A stretch of 64,000 nt of DNA from Paenochrobactrum pullorum (GCF_041929845.1 NZ_JBHEEH010000006.1:1-64000), one strand, 5' to 3'; counted from the first letter of the stretch, positions 17,268 to 25,216 are shown. Numbers and translations: made by a program. The notes: generated by a model not told the origin, from the sequence alone.

Positions 17268-17495
17268 TCAGCTGCCCCCGCTTTGATCTTGTTTATCCTG
17301 ATACTTTTGTTCGGCAGCATCAAGCTTTTCCAGCAGGTCCAAAAACCTGTCTGGTATGGTTTCATCCTGAATAGAGGCATAAAGTGCGCGCAGTTTGCTG
17401 CCAACCTCACAATTAGGTCCTAATTCCTCAACTGCCGAAACGCGCGTTTCTTTTGCCGCATCATCCGTGGCCTGACTTTTTTTAATTATGGTCAT
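17268..17495 (-). CDS. nepR: anti-sigma factor NepR
   Basis: Small protein of 75 residues with the NepR helical core GSKLRALYASIQDETIPDRF and LDLLEKLDAAE between residues 32 and 62, flanked by disordered charged tails. It binds EcfG in unstressed cells and switches to phosphorylated PhyR under stress. It is the first gene of nepR-ecfG, with 3 bases between the genes. A GGAAC-N16-CATTAA element about 70-90 bases upstream may provide EcfG autoregulation. Confidence 0.93.
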   Translation of the reverse strand: MTIIKKSQATDDAAKETRVSAVEELGPNCEVGSKLRALYASIQDETIPDRFLDLLEKLDAAEQKYQDKQDQSGGS

Positions 17496-17561
17496 AAGCT
17501 CTGCTGTTCCGTTTTAATATAAATTTGGCCGCTAATTGAAAATGCCGCAATCATAATCTTT

Positions 17562-17586
17562 AATGCATGAATAACTTTATTGTTCC
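17562..17586 (-). promoter_or_regulatory. EcfG-like promoter variant, nepR-ecfG
   Basis: Minus strand: GGAAC (17586-17582), 16-base spacer, CATTAA (from 17565 downward). It has the same single -10 deviation from CGTT as the DUF883 promoter. EcfG autoregulation is usual in this family. Confidence 0.45.
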
Positions 17587-17666
17587 CCAAGAAACAAATA
17601 TTTAATGCAGCATGCGTCTAATAATGCCAATAATACAAGCCTAAATGGCCTTTGAGGAGTCTGATA

Positions 17667-18461
17667 ATGCCCCTTTCTACAAGAATCGCACCTCATCTCC
17701 CATATCTGCGCCGTTTTTCCCGTGCACTGACAGGCACACAAACGGCTGGGGATGCTTATGTCGCTTCCACGTTAGAAGCGCTCATTGCAGATGTCGCGCT
17801 GTTCCCGGAAACCTCCGCAGATCGTATCGGGCTTTACCGCTTGTTCACCCGATTGTTTAACCAGGCAAACATAAATATTAGTCCCTCCTCCTCCGCTCAA
17901 GGATGGGAAAACCGCGCTGCCGCCAATCTGAAGTCTATTGCGCCACGTCCGCGGATGGCTTTTTTGCTGGTTAGCGTTGAAGGCTTCAGTGAAAAAGAGG
18001 CAGCCGAAATTCTCGACATTGACGAAACAGAACTCGGCAAACTGCTGAAACAGGCTTCCGAAGAAATCTCCCGTCAGGTGGCCACACGCCTGATGATTAT
18101 CGAAGATGAACCTTTTATTGCCATGGATCTCGAACAGCTTGTACAAAGCCTTGGTCATGAAGTGGTCGGCATTGCCAGAACCCGTAGCGAAGCGGTAGCG
18201 CTCTATGAACGCGAAAAACCGGCTATGGTGCTGGCTGATATCCAATTGGCAGACGGCAGTTCCGGTATTGATGCGGTCAATGACATTTTCAAAAATGACA
18301 TTATTCCGGTGATTTTCATAACTGCCTTCCCCGAACGTCTTCTGACCGGTGACCGTCCGGAGCCAACTTTTCTCGTCAGTAAACCATTTAATCCGGACAT
18401 GGTACGCGCGCTTATCAGTCAGGCACTTTTCTTTAACGAACAGACATATGCCGATGTCTGA
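17667..18461 (+). CDS. phyR: PhyR, sigma-mimic response regulator
   Basis: Partner-switch regulator of 264 residues. The N-terminal half (about 1-135) mimics an ECF sigma factor: RMAFLLVSVEGFSEKEAAEIL resembles region 4. The C-terminal receiver domain (about 141-260) has acidic residues E146, D147 and E148, phospho-acceptor Asp191 in VLADIQLADG, Thr219 in FITAFPE and Lys239 in SKPF. Phosphorylation by HisKA_2/HWE kinases lets it sequester NepR and free EcfG. The ATG at 17667 is supported by GAGGAG 8 bases upstream. It is divergent from nepR-ecfG, the standard alphaproteobacterial arrangement. Confidence 0.95.
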   Translation: MPLSTRIAPHLPYLRRFSRALTGTQTAGDAYVASTLEALIADVALFPETSADRIGLYRLFTRLFNQANINISPSSSAQGWENRAAANLKSIAPRPRMAFLLVSVEGFSEKEAAEILDIDETELGKLLKQASEEISRQVATRLMIIEDEPFIAMDLEQLVQSLGHEVVGIARTRSEAVALYEREKPAMVLADIQLADGSSGIDAVNDIFKNDIIPVIFITAFPERLLTGDRPEPTFLVSKPFNPDMVRALISQALFFNEQTYADV

Positions 18462-18470
18462 TCAAGTCCG

Positions 18471-18492
18471 GCGCCGGCTTTCTCCGGCGCCC
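18471..18492 (+). terminator. GC-rich hairpin after phyR
   Basis: GGCGCCGG, 6 bases, CCGGCGCC: a very stable stem 9 bases after the phyR stop. There is no clean T-run, so it may be a weak terminator or a 3' stabiliser. Confidence 0.45.
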
Positions 18493-18551
18493 GGCCACCG
18501 TTCTTATATGACAATGGCTGTACACCAATAATCCATTTATTAAAATTTCAA

Positions 18552-18576
18552 GGAACCAAAGTCTTTTTACTGCGTT
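18552..18576 (+). promoter_or_regulatory. EcfG promoter of the DUF1328 gene
   Basis: Perfect GGAAC (18552-18556), 16-base spacer, CGTT (18573-18576), 49 bases before the ATG at 18625. Confidence 0.8.
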
Positions 18577-18624
18577 TTATAGCCAATGAAACATTTGGGG
18601 AATAAAACGGGAAAGGACGTCACT

Positions 18625-18789
18625 ATGTTATATTATACGATGATTTTTCTGGTCATTGCACTTGTGGCAGGTGCGCTGGGTTTTGGCGGCATTGCTGGTG
18701 CTTCGGCAGGTATTGCACAAATATTATTTTTTGTATTCCTTGCATTGCTGGTTTTATCGCTGGTTGCAGGCATCATCCGTAAAGTTTAA
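18625..18789 (+). CDS. DUF1328 small membrane protein
   Basis: A 54-residue, very hydrophobic peptide beginning MLYYTMIFLVIALVAG, with two short membrane segments separated by a Gly/Ala-rich GFGGIAGASAGIA turn and ending with basic residues. This is the DUF1328 (YtjA-like) family, often stress-induced; biochemical function unknown. The ATG at 18625 is chosen because AGGA lies 7 bases upstream and family members begin here; an earlier in-frame start at 18586 is unlikely. A perfect EcfG promoter precedes it and the locus contains ecfG, so it is a probable general-stress target. Confidence 0.85.
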   Translation: MLYYTMIFLVIALVAGALGFGGIAGASAGIAQILFFVFLALLVLSLVAGIIRKV

Positions 18790-18861
18790 AAAATTATATA
18801 AAAATACACATATTTGCCCCTTTCTATGGAGCAGATAAGTCTTTTTCATCAAGGCAGTGCA

Positions 18862-19944
18862 ATGAGAGCAAATAGTTTCAGCTCAACAGCAAATACAAGT
18901 GGAATGACTGCACTTATGAAAGAGGGGGGCACAAGTGAAGGCGTTCAAGTTAAACTCATAGAGCCAAGTGAATTATCCCGACTACGTTCGCTTTCCCGTT
19001 CGATGAAAAATGCACGCGTATGCATCCTCTATCAATCAGCGAGCCTCGAATATTTATGGTCGGAAAATCTGCCGCTTATATGGCAAGATAAATGGTTTAA
19101 TGGTTGTACGGATCAAACACTGATGAGTGAAGCAGCGGCGGCCAGACTGGCAACCGCGCGCGAAGAAGCGATCACCACTGCAACGCCACAAATGGTGGAA
19201 TTAAACATTCACACCGGTAATTCTTCACGTTGGTATGAATTTTATATTGATTGTGATTATCATGACAATGGTATGCTGGCCGGTGTTCTCACGACAATGG
19301 TTGATATCAGTGAATTAAAACGGCGTGAACAGATACTCAAAGCTTTACTGCGGGAAGTGAGCCACCGCTCCAAAAACCTTCTGTCCATCATTCAAAGTGT
19401 TGCGGCACAAACCGCCCGCTTTACGGATACGATTGACGGTTTCCTGAACAAATTCCGCGGGCGTATCCAGTCGCTTTCACAGTCTCAGGATTTGGTGACT
19501 GATTCCAATTGGCATGGCGCGCTTTTCCGCGACCTCGTCCGCTCACAGGTTGAAAAATATACCCATATCAATGACGGTCGTTTGCACGTCACCGGCGAAA
19601 ATCCTTATCTATTCCCGGGCGCCGCCTTACATTTAGGTTTGGCTCTGCACGAGTTGATCGTCAATGCCACATCCTATGGCGGTCTTAATCCGCAATCCAA
19701 GAATCATGTGACCATTGGCATGAGAGCAGCCAAGACACCGAATGGCGATGATCAGCTCGTCTTTGAATGGCACGAAACGGATTTTTACAGCATCCCCATT
19801 GATGAAAGTTCACCGCCGCGTTTTGGCTCTGCTGTTTTAGAGCGCATTATTCCTTCCGTGGTTGATGGCAAAGCGGAATATTTGAAAAATGAATTGGGTG
19901 TCACCTATCGTCTGACCATTGCCAAGAATCATTTCGACCTTTGA
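18862..19944 (+). CDS. HWE-family sensor histidine kinase
   Basis: Cytoplasmic kinase of about 360 residues without membrane helices. A PAS-like domain covers about 35-155, ending in the typical DISELKRRE. The HWE dimerisation domain has the phospho-acceptor His in LLREVSHRSKNLLSI near 173. The HATPase has LALHELIVNATSYGGL and the W-x-E signature as FEWHETD, which names the family. Such kinases feed phosphoryl groups to PhyR. I chose the ATG at 18862 with AAGG upstream; an in-frame ATG at 18826 would add 12 residues but has no ribosome site. It may be cotranscribed with the DUF1328 gene from its EcfG promoter, giving feedback. Confidence 0.86.
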   Translation: MRANSFSSTANTSGMTALMKEGGTSEGVQVKLIEPSELSRLRSLSRSMKNARVCILYQSASLEYLWSENLPLIWQDKWFNGCTDQTLMSEAAAARLATAREEAITTATPQMVELNIHTGNSSRWYEFYIDCDYHDNGMLAGVLTTMVDISELKRREQILKALLREVSHRSKNLLSIIQSVAAQTARFTDTIDGFLNKFRGRIQSLSQSQDLVTDSNWHGALFRDLVRSQVEKYTHINDGRLHVTGENPYLFPGAALHLGLALHELIVNATSYGGLNPQSKNHVTIGMRAAKTPNGDDQLVFEWHETDFYSIPIDESSPPRFGSAVLERIIPSVVDGKAEYLKNELGVTYRLTIAKNHFDL

Positions 19945-20012
19945 AAAAGGTTTAATGCCCCTTCGCCCCAACTGAGTGTTAGAACGTCGTATGTCATCAA
20001 TAATGTGAAAAT

Positions 20013-20438
20013 TTATTTTGCAATTTTACGGCAATAAAGCTCAAGCCGATGGTGAACAATTTCATAACCCAGCTCACGCGCAATCTCTTCTTGCAAGCGC
20101 TCGATCTTTTCCGAATGGAATTCCACGACGTCACCACTTTCCATATCAATAATATGGTCATGATGTTCTGAGCCGGCATGTTCGAAGCGTGATGGCCCGC
20201 CATTGAAAGCATGCCTGTGGATTGCCCCCTGCTCCTCCAGCAATTTCATGGTGCGATAGACGGTCGACAATGAAATGCTGTTATCAATTTCCACAGCACG
20301 TCGGAAAATTTCCAGCGCATCGGGATGATCCTCCGAATCAGAAAGAATATTCAGAATAATCCGTCGCTGACGTGTAATTCTAACGCCTGCCTGCCGAAGC
20401 TGCTGTTCGTAATCGTTTGATGTGGTCATTGTGTTCAT
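20013..20438 (-). CDS. Fur-family metalloregulator (Mur/Fur type)
   Basis: DNA-binding repressor of about 141 residues. The winged helix (RITRQRRIILNIL, then ISLSTVYRTMKLLEEQG as recognition helix) is followed by the metal-binding and dimerisation domain with the HHDHIID motif and GDVVEFHSEKIE. In Rhizobiales this type is called Fur or Mur and mostly senses manganese, repressing mntH or sitABCD; iron sensing is taken over by Irr and RirA. It is not Irr: it has the classical Fur recognition region and lacks Irr features. The start is probably ATG at 20438 or 20429; the longer frame from 20498 is less likely. Confidence 0.87.
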   Translation of the reverse strand: MNTMTTSNDYEQQLRQAGVRITRQRRIILNILSDSEDHPDALEIFRRAVEIDNSISLSTVYRTMKLLEEQGAIHRHAFNGGPSRFEHAGSEHHDHIIDMESGDVVEFHSEKIERLQEEIARELGYEIVHHRLELYCRKIAK

Positions 20439-20582
20439 GGCCGGATTATGCACCGACACGCCGCTTGTTGCAAATATGCTCAAGGGAATATCAAGCACAA
20501 TATTTTATACAATCTTTTAAATGTGCAAGGTCACACAAAATCTTGTGATAAAAAGTCATGCTTTAATTTAAAGGAAAGAAAA

Positions 20583-20657
20583 TGGTACGCCCAAGGGGAA
20601 TCGAACCCCTGTTTCCGCCGTGAAAGGGCGGCGTCCTAACCGCTAGACGATGGGCGC
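20583..20657 (-). tRNA. tRNA-Glu (TTC)
   Basis: Reading the minus strand, the acceptor stem GCGCCCA pairs with TGGGCGT, followed by discriminator A and an encoded CCA. The anticodon stem-loop carries CTTTCAC with anticodon TTC, and the T arm contains GGTTCGATTCC. 75 bases including CCA. Confidence 0.95.
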
Positions 20658-20768
20658 ACGCGCATCTTGTGATGCTTGTGAGTAAAGTAGCTGCTTCGTT
20701 TGAGAGGCAATCACTTGACTGTGACGCCGATATAATCGGCTTATTTTCAAAGCGCAACTGCTTTGGAA

Positions 20769-20808
20769 AAAATAATCGGAAAAAAATGCATTTTCTTCCG
20801 ATTATTTT
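20769..20808. terminator. bidirectional terminator hairpin
   Basis: Perfect 13-base stem AAAATAATCGGAA / TTCCGATTATTTT with T-runs on both sides. It serves the minus-strand gene ending at 20887 and insulates the tRNA. Confidence 0.7.
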
Positions 20809-20886
20809 GATTTCTTTGAGTTTTTACACAAGCCGTCGCTCAAAACTCATCATTTTCAGCGGCCAGCTTGCAAAAACGCCTGTTGA

Positions 20887-21357
20887 TTATTCTACATTAC
20901 CCAAAATCATACGCGCAGCGATGCGTGATTCTTTGAAATCATAGACTATAATTTCCGTCCCGCCGTCAGGAAGCAGGGTTTCAAGCGAAATCATATTGCC
21001 GGACAGGCTTTGAGACAGCAATCTTGTGCCCTCTGGCAGCGTAATTTGCGTTTCAATCATCTTGAACGGTTCTTCCGGTACCACAGTAGTCTGTCCAGGA
21101 ATATCGGAGCGCAGATCCTCTTGCTCCGGCGTGTCAGGCGCTTTATTGATTTTGTAGACAACGGCTGCAAGCACAGCCATAAGACCAATAAGCATAACTC
21201 CGATTGAGACAGCCAGTAACCGGATCATCTTGCGCCTCACGCGCTCCATGGCCGGATCAAGTGGTGGCTCCTGATTGGGATCGGGATAATAAGCTTGCTG
21301 TTCCTCATATCGTGGATCGTGTTGATTCTGATATCGAGGATAATTTGGATCCTGCAT
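20887..21357 (-). CDS. conserved membrane-anchored hypothetical protein
   Basis: Protein of 156 residues. The cytoplasmic N-terminus is rich in Pro, Gln and Tyr (about 1-40) and ends in basic ERVRRKMIR. One transmembrane helix spans about 45-68. A small extracytoplasmic domain follows with the pattern LPEGTRLLSQSLSGNMISLETLL and a C-terminal YDFKESRIAARMIL. I recognise it only as the type of hypothetical protein found beside rluD in Brucella-like genomes. It is divergent from rluD with starts 25 bases apart, so they share a promoter region. Not a signal-peptide protein; probably type II topology. Confidence 0.75.
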   Translation of the reverse strand: MQDPNYPRYQNQHDPRYEEQQAYYPDPNQEPPLDPAMERVRRKMIRLLAVSIGVMLIGLMAVLAAVVYKINKAPDTPEQEDLRSDIPGQTTVVPEEPFKMIETQITLPEGTRLLSQSLSGNMISLETLLPDGGTEIIVYDFKESRIAARMILGNVE

Positions 21358-21381
21358 TCAATAACTCCGGTTCATGCACCC

Positions 21382-22419
21382 ATGCCGCGTGATAACGAAG
21401 GGACGAGACGATTGAAAGAGATAATTGCCGGAGCAGACGCCGTTGGCAAACGATTAGACCAGTGGCTGAGCGCAGAGCTTGCCCCTGACCTGTCGCGCAA
21501 CCGCATTCAGGCACTGATTGCCGACGGACGTGTAACCGTAAATGGAACCACAATTCGCGAATCCAAACACAAGTTACGCGAAGATATGGTTGTCACCATC
21601 ACGCTTGACGAAGTGCAATCAACAAAACCCCAGGCAGAAAATATTCCTCTCGACATTCTCTATGAAGATGACGATGTGCTTGTCATCAACAAACCTGCCG
21701 GCCTTGTCGTCCACCCGGGCAGTGGAAACATGACCGGCACCCTGGTCAATGCCTTGATATATCATTGCGGCAATAATCTGTCACAAATTGGCGGTGAGTT
21801 GCGTCCGGGCATTGTCCACCGCCTGGATAAAGACACCAGCGGTGTGCTGGTGATTGCCAAAAATGATGAAACGCATCAACATTTATCGGCACAATTTGCT
21901 GATCACGGCCTGACCGGTGATCTGGAACGTGCCTATGTGGCGCTTGTCTGGGGCTTGCCGGAGCGTCCGCAAGGCACGATTGAAACCTATCTTGGACGTT
22001 CCAGCCGCGACCGCACCAAGCAGGCGGTCGTCAAAGAAGATCGCGAAGACGCACGCTATGCTGTGACCCATTACACAGTGCTGGAACGCTTTGCCGCAAA
22101 AGAAGATGCCACAGCGCTTGCCTCTGTCGTCGAATGCCAGTTGGAGACCGGCAGAACCCACCAGATTCGTGTCCACATGACCTATACCGGCACACCAATT
22201 GTCGGGGACAATGATTATGGCGGGGCTTTTAAAACCAAAGCCAACAAGCTGCCGGACGATCTGCGCGAAGCGGTGCAGAAATTCCCGCGTCAGGCACTTC
22301 ATGCCCGTCTGCTCGCCTTTGCCCATCCCGCTGATGAGCGATTGATGCGTTTTGAAGCCCCCTTGCCGGATGACTTTCAAAATCTGATTGATCAATTCCG
22401 CAAAGATCAGCACGGTTGA
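21382..22419 (+). CDS. rluD: 23S rRNA pseudouridine synthase RluD
   Basis: Makes pseudouridines in helix 69 of 23S rRNA (E. coli positions 1911, 1915, 1917). Protein of 345 residues. An N-terminal S4 RNA-binding domain (about 20-80, GKRLDQWLSAELAPDLSRNRIQALI) is followed by the RluA-type catalytic domain with the HRLDKDTSGVLV motif, whose Asp is the nucleophile, and the RTHQIRVH motif. The ATG at 21382 is chosen over an upstream in-frame start because it gives the normal length. A strong terminator follows. Confidence 0.92.
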   Translation: MPRDNEGTRRLKEIIAGADAVGKRLDQWLSAELAPDLSRNRIQALIADGRVTVNGTTIRESKHKLREDMVVTITLDEVQSTKPQAENIPLDILYEDDDVLVINKPAGLVVHPGSGNMTGTLVNALIYHCGNNLSQIGGELRPGIVHRLDKDTSGVLVIAKNDETHQHLSAQFADHGLTGDLERAYVALVWGLPERPQGTIETYLGRSSRDRTKQAVVKEDREDARYAVTHYTVLERFAAKEDATALASVVECQLETGRTHQIRVHMTYTGTPIVGDNDYGGAFKTKANKLPDDLREAVQKFPRQALHARLLAFAHPADERLMRFEAPLPDDFQNLIDQFRKDQHG

Positions 22420-22425
22420 TAATTA

Positions 22426-22460
22426 AAAACTGCCTTCATCCCTTGAAGGCAGTTTTTTTA
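22426..22460 (+). terminator. terminator of rluD
   Basis: 13-base stem AAAACTGCCTTCA / TGAAGGCAGTTTT followed by T-rich sequence. Confidence 0.85.
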
Positions 22461-22565
22461 TTCCTACTTGTAAGTATAGTTTACCAAAACATATGGCTTC
22501 ACCTGTCATATCAAGCAGTGACGTATGAACACTGTTCCCGTCTATTCATCAAAATCAAAAACAAT

Positions 22566-22590
22566 GGAACTTTTGTCAGACGTGAGCGTT
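22566..22590 (+). promoter_or_regulatory. EcfG promoter of rpoH
   Basis: Perfect GGAAC (22566-22570), 16-base spacer, CGTT (22587-22590), about 147 bases before the rpoH start. This is the element expected if EcfG activates this heat-shock sigma gene, as RpoE2 does for rpoH2 in Sinorhizobium. Confidence 0.8.
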
Positions 22591-22669
22591 AACGAAAGAG
22601 TGACAGACTGTGCATTTCTTTTAATCGTTTTTTCGCCTGATTTCAGTCTATACTGTAATCTAAAACCGG

Positions 22670-22703
22670 TTGGCAATTTGCACCGGTAAGCCGGGCTTGC
22701 CAA
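22670..22703 (+). promoter_or_regulatory. hairpin in the rpoH leader
   Basis: TTGGCAA and TTGCCAA enclose an inner CCGG-TAAG-CCGG stem, 33-67 bases before the ATG. It may fold the mRNA near the ribosome site. No ROSE-type pairing to the AAGGAGGG site is obvious. Confidence 0.35.
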
Positions 22704-22736
22704 ATGGGAGCCTGCAACCAAGAAGGAGGGTGCTTC

Positions 22737-23666
22737 ATGGCCCAGGTCAATCTTCCAAGTATCACTTCCGGTGACGGTGGACTTACCCGTTATCTCGAAG
22801 AAATTCGTCGTTTCCCAATGCTTGAGCCGCAAGAAGAATATATGCTGGCCAAGCGTTATCATGAACATGCCGACCCGAAAGCTGCCCATAGACTGGTCAC
22901 CAGCCATTTGCGACTGGTTGCCAAAATTGCCATGGGCTATCGTGGTTATGGTTTGCCGATCGGTGAGGTTATCTCCGAAGGCAATGTCGGCCTGATGCAG
23001 GCCGTTAAAAAGTTTGAGCCGGAACGTGGTTTCCGTCTTGCCACATATGCGATGTGGTGGATCAAGGCTTCCATTCAGGAATATGTTTTACGCTCGTGGA
23101 GCCTTGTCAAAATGGGCACCACCGCCAATCAGAAACGCTTGTTCTTCAACCTGCGTAAAATGAAAAGCAAAATTCAGGCGCTGGATGACGGTGATCTGAA
23201 CCCTGATCAGGTTGCCCATATTGCTACAAAGCTAAATGTGAGTGAAGAAGAAGTTGTGTCGATGAACCGCCGTTTGTCGGGTGATGCTTCGCTCAACGCG
23301 CCGATCCGCGCTTCTGAAGGCGAATCAGGTGAATGGCAGGATTGGCTCGTTGATAACAGCGACAGTCAAGAAACCATGCTGATTGAGCAGGACGAGCTCG
23401 AAAACCGTCGTGCGATGCTGGAACAGGCAATGAGCAATCTCAACGAGCGTGAACAGCGTATTTTCTACGCACGTCGTCTGCTTGACGAACCGGTGACACT
23501 TGAAGCGCTCTCTGCCGAATTCAACATCAGCCGCGAGCGTGTGCGCCAGATTGAAGTGCGCGCCTTTGAAAAAGTGCAGGAAGCTGTACAAGCAGCAGCA
23601 CTCAGCCAACATCAGGCTACACAAAATCAGGCGATGGGAGCAATCAGCAATCAGGCTAATGCTTAA
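22737..23666 (+). CDS. rpoH: RNA polymerase sigma-32 factor RpoH
   Basis: Heat-shock sigma factor of 309 residues. Region 2 contains HLRLVAKIAMGYRGYGLP and the aromatic strip YAMWWIKASIQEYVLRSWSL. The RpoH box QKRLFFNLRK follows near 130-140. Region 4 at the C-terminus ends with the helix-turn-helix SAEFNISRERVRQIEVRAFEKV. The ATG at 22737 has AAGGAGGG 6 bases upstream. Rhizobiales usually carry two or more rpoH paralogues; a perfect EcfG promoter here suggests the stress-linked one. A terminator follows, so it is monocistronic. Confidence 0.95.
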   Translation: MAQVNLPSITSGDGGLTRYLEEIRRFPMLEPQEEYMLAKRYHEHADPKAAHRLVTSHLRLVAKIAMGYRGYGLPIGEVISEGNVGLMQAVKKFEPERGFRLATYAMWWIKASIQEYVLRSWSLVKMGTTANQKRLFFNLRKMKSKIQALDDGDLNPDQVAHIATKLNVSEEEVVSMNRRLSGDASLNAPIRASEGESGEWQDWLVDNSDSQETMLIEQDELENRRAMLEQAMSNLNEREQRIFYARRLLDEPVTLEALSAEFNISRERVRQIEVRAFEKVQEAVQAAALSQHQATQNQAMGAISNQANA

Positions 23667-23697
23667 AGCCTGACTGTTCTTAAATTTCCGCATATTA

Positions 23698-23725
23698 AAA
23701 AGGCCGCTTTCGCGGCCTTTTATTT
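23698..23725 (+). terminator. terminator of rpoH
   Basis: 10-base stem AAAAGGCCGC / GCGGCCTTTT with a TTTC loop. Confidence 0.85.
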
Positions 23726-23749
23726 TGTCTCAACCCAGCTTGAAAAACC

Positions 23750-25216
23750 TTACTGGCTTTTCAGCACGTCATTAAAGACCTTCTCACCCGGTACGCCTTT
23801 TTCCAGACTCAGCAGCGCGCGGCGGCCATTGCGATAAGTGATCGGAATATCCACCCACTGTAAACGACGCATCAACGACAGATTGGTATCAACAGCAGTA
23901 CGTGCATCATTGAGTGCTACGATAAAAAAGTTGTCAGCAATCTTCGATGAGATCGCGATCAGCGGATTACCGGCTGCCTGCTCTGTATCCTTGAAGGTGA
24001 TACGCTGAACATTATCAACGACACCACCAGAGAAATCGTCCGGTACAAAGAACATCATCTCAATCAAATGGCTGGCAGGTAATGATTTGTCCGCATTGCG
24101 GCGGATAGTCATCTGCATGCGCATCTGCGTATCGGGAATGGTGACTTCCGCACGGATAGCAGGCTCTTCCGGCTCACCATCACCCGGCGAATCCTGCACC
24201 ACCGACCAGACAACGCTACCAGACTGTGCCGAGCCATCTTCAGCGCCGGAGCGTTCTTCATAGAAGAATGCTTTTTGTCCGACCGCAACACCTGCACCAG
24301 CTTGCTCGGTACCACCGGAACTGACAGGAGCCTGACCGGTCGCTGAATTCTGGTTCAGCGCTGTAGTCGATTTACCTTCGGCCAGATCAGAAGCAACACC
24401 ACCCGCCGGGCCCTCATCCACTTCCGTGCCATCCGGCAAGAGACGTTGTGTCAGCTTTGGCTCTGGTGCATCCGGCGCTTCAGTGCCGGTGCCGGTCTCG
24501 GTACCACCGCCAATATCGGGTGTCTCAGGCTTGTCGGTCGTAGCAGGTGTATCTGTACCGCCTGCAACAGGTGCATCCGGCTCACCACGACCAAGGCTTG
24601 AAGCCAGTTCGCTCAACGTGTCTTTATTAACATAGGCTGCATAACCACCGCCACCAATCACAAATGCAGCAATCAAACCAATGATCAAACCTTTATGGGT
24701 GCGCTTGTCTTCCAATGCGTCATTGAAAGCGGGTTTACGCGGGGAGCGCGGCTTGGAGCTACTGTCTGCCAAGCGATCTTTATCAAGATCGACATCCGGC
24801 AATGAGCCATTGCCTGCAATTGTGTCTTGGTCTTTATCACGATTACCGGCAGTAAAATCAGGAGCGGCGGTTAAAGTCCCCTCATCGCTTTCTGCACTTG
24901 ATGCGCTTTCGCTTAAGAAGTCCTCAAGCGGATCAGCAGGTTTTGTAATTTCCGGCTCGATCTCAAATTTGGTTTCCGGCTCGATTTCCGGCTCTGGTTC
25001 AACAACCGGTGCTGGGGCATAAAATGCTTCGACCTCTTTGATCGAATCTTCCAGCATCTGACGCTGACGTATCGAAACCGATTCAGGCGCATTGGCTGTT
25101 ACCAGTTTCTGCTCGATCGTCGCGCGTGCTTTTGCATAGACGCGTTGACGCAATTCAGGTGTGGGATCTGCCTGCGCGTCAATCGTCTTCTTTAGTACCG
25201 CTACAAAATCTGCCAT
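23750..25216 (-). CDS. conserved membrane protein, acidic Pro-rich, unknown function
   Basis: Protein of about 488 residues, function unknown. The N-terminal cytoplasmic helical part (about 1-75) begins MADFVAVLKKTIDAQ and contains PELRQRVYAKARATIEQKL. A disordered acidic region with Pro-Glu repeats follows, then one transmembrane helix near 175-195 (GLIIGLIAAFVIGGGGYAAY). A low-complexity Gly/Thr/Pro linker leads to a conserved extracytoplasmic domain of about 180 residues with VTIPDTQMRMQMTIRRN and SHLIEMMFFVPDDF. This is a standard rhizobial hypothetical with a TonB-like modular layout. The start at 25216 matches that conserved beginning; a frame from 25264 is longer. A strong hairpin separates it from purA. 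Confidence 0.78.
   Translation of the reverse strand: MADFVAVLKKTIDAQADPTPELRQRVYAKARATIEQKLVTANAPESVSIRQRQMLEDSIKEVEAFYAPAPVVEPEPEIEPETKFEIEPEITKPADPLEDFLSESASSAESDEGTLTAAPDFTAGNRDKDQDTIAGNGSLPDVDLDKDRLADSSSKPRSPRKPAFNDALEDKRTHKGLIIGLIAAFVIGGGGYAAYVNKDTLSELASSLGRGEPDAPVAGGTDTPATTDKPETPDIGGGTETGTGTEAPDAPEPKLTQRLLPDGTEVDEGPAGGVASDLAEGKSTTALNQNSATGQAPVSSGGTEQAGAGVAVGQKAFFYEERSGAEDGSAQSGSVVWSVVQDSPGDGEPEEPAIRAEVTIPDTQMRMQMTIRRNADKSLPASHLIEMMFFVPDDFSGGVVDNVQRITFKDTEQAAGNPLIAISSKIADNFFIVALNDARTAVDTNLSLMRRLQWVDIPITYRNGRRALLSLEKGVPGEKVFNDVLKSQ

Noticed and set aside
20013..20438. Possible Irr regulator near the ICE box
   Set aside because: The protein has the classical Fur/Mur recognition helix and the HHDHIID metal motif, not the Irr layout. 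It is called Fur/Mur; Irr must be elsewhere.
20669..20944. 91-residue + strand frame right of tRNA-Glu
   Set aside because: It runs through a terminator hairpin and into the 3' end of the real minus-strand gene; no ribosome site or recognisable domain.
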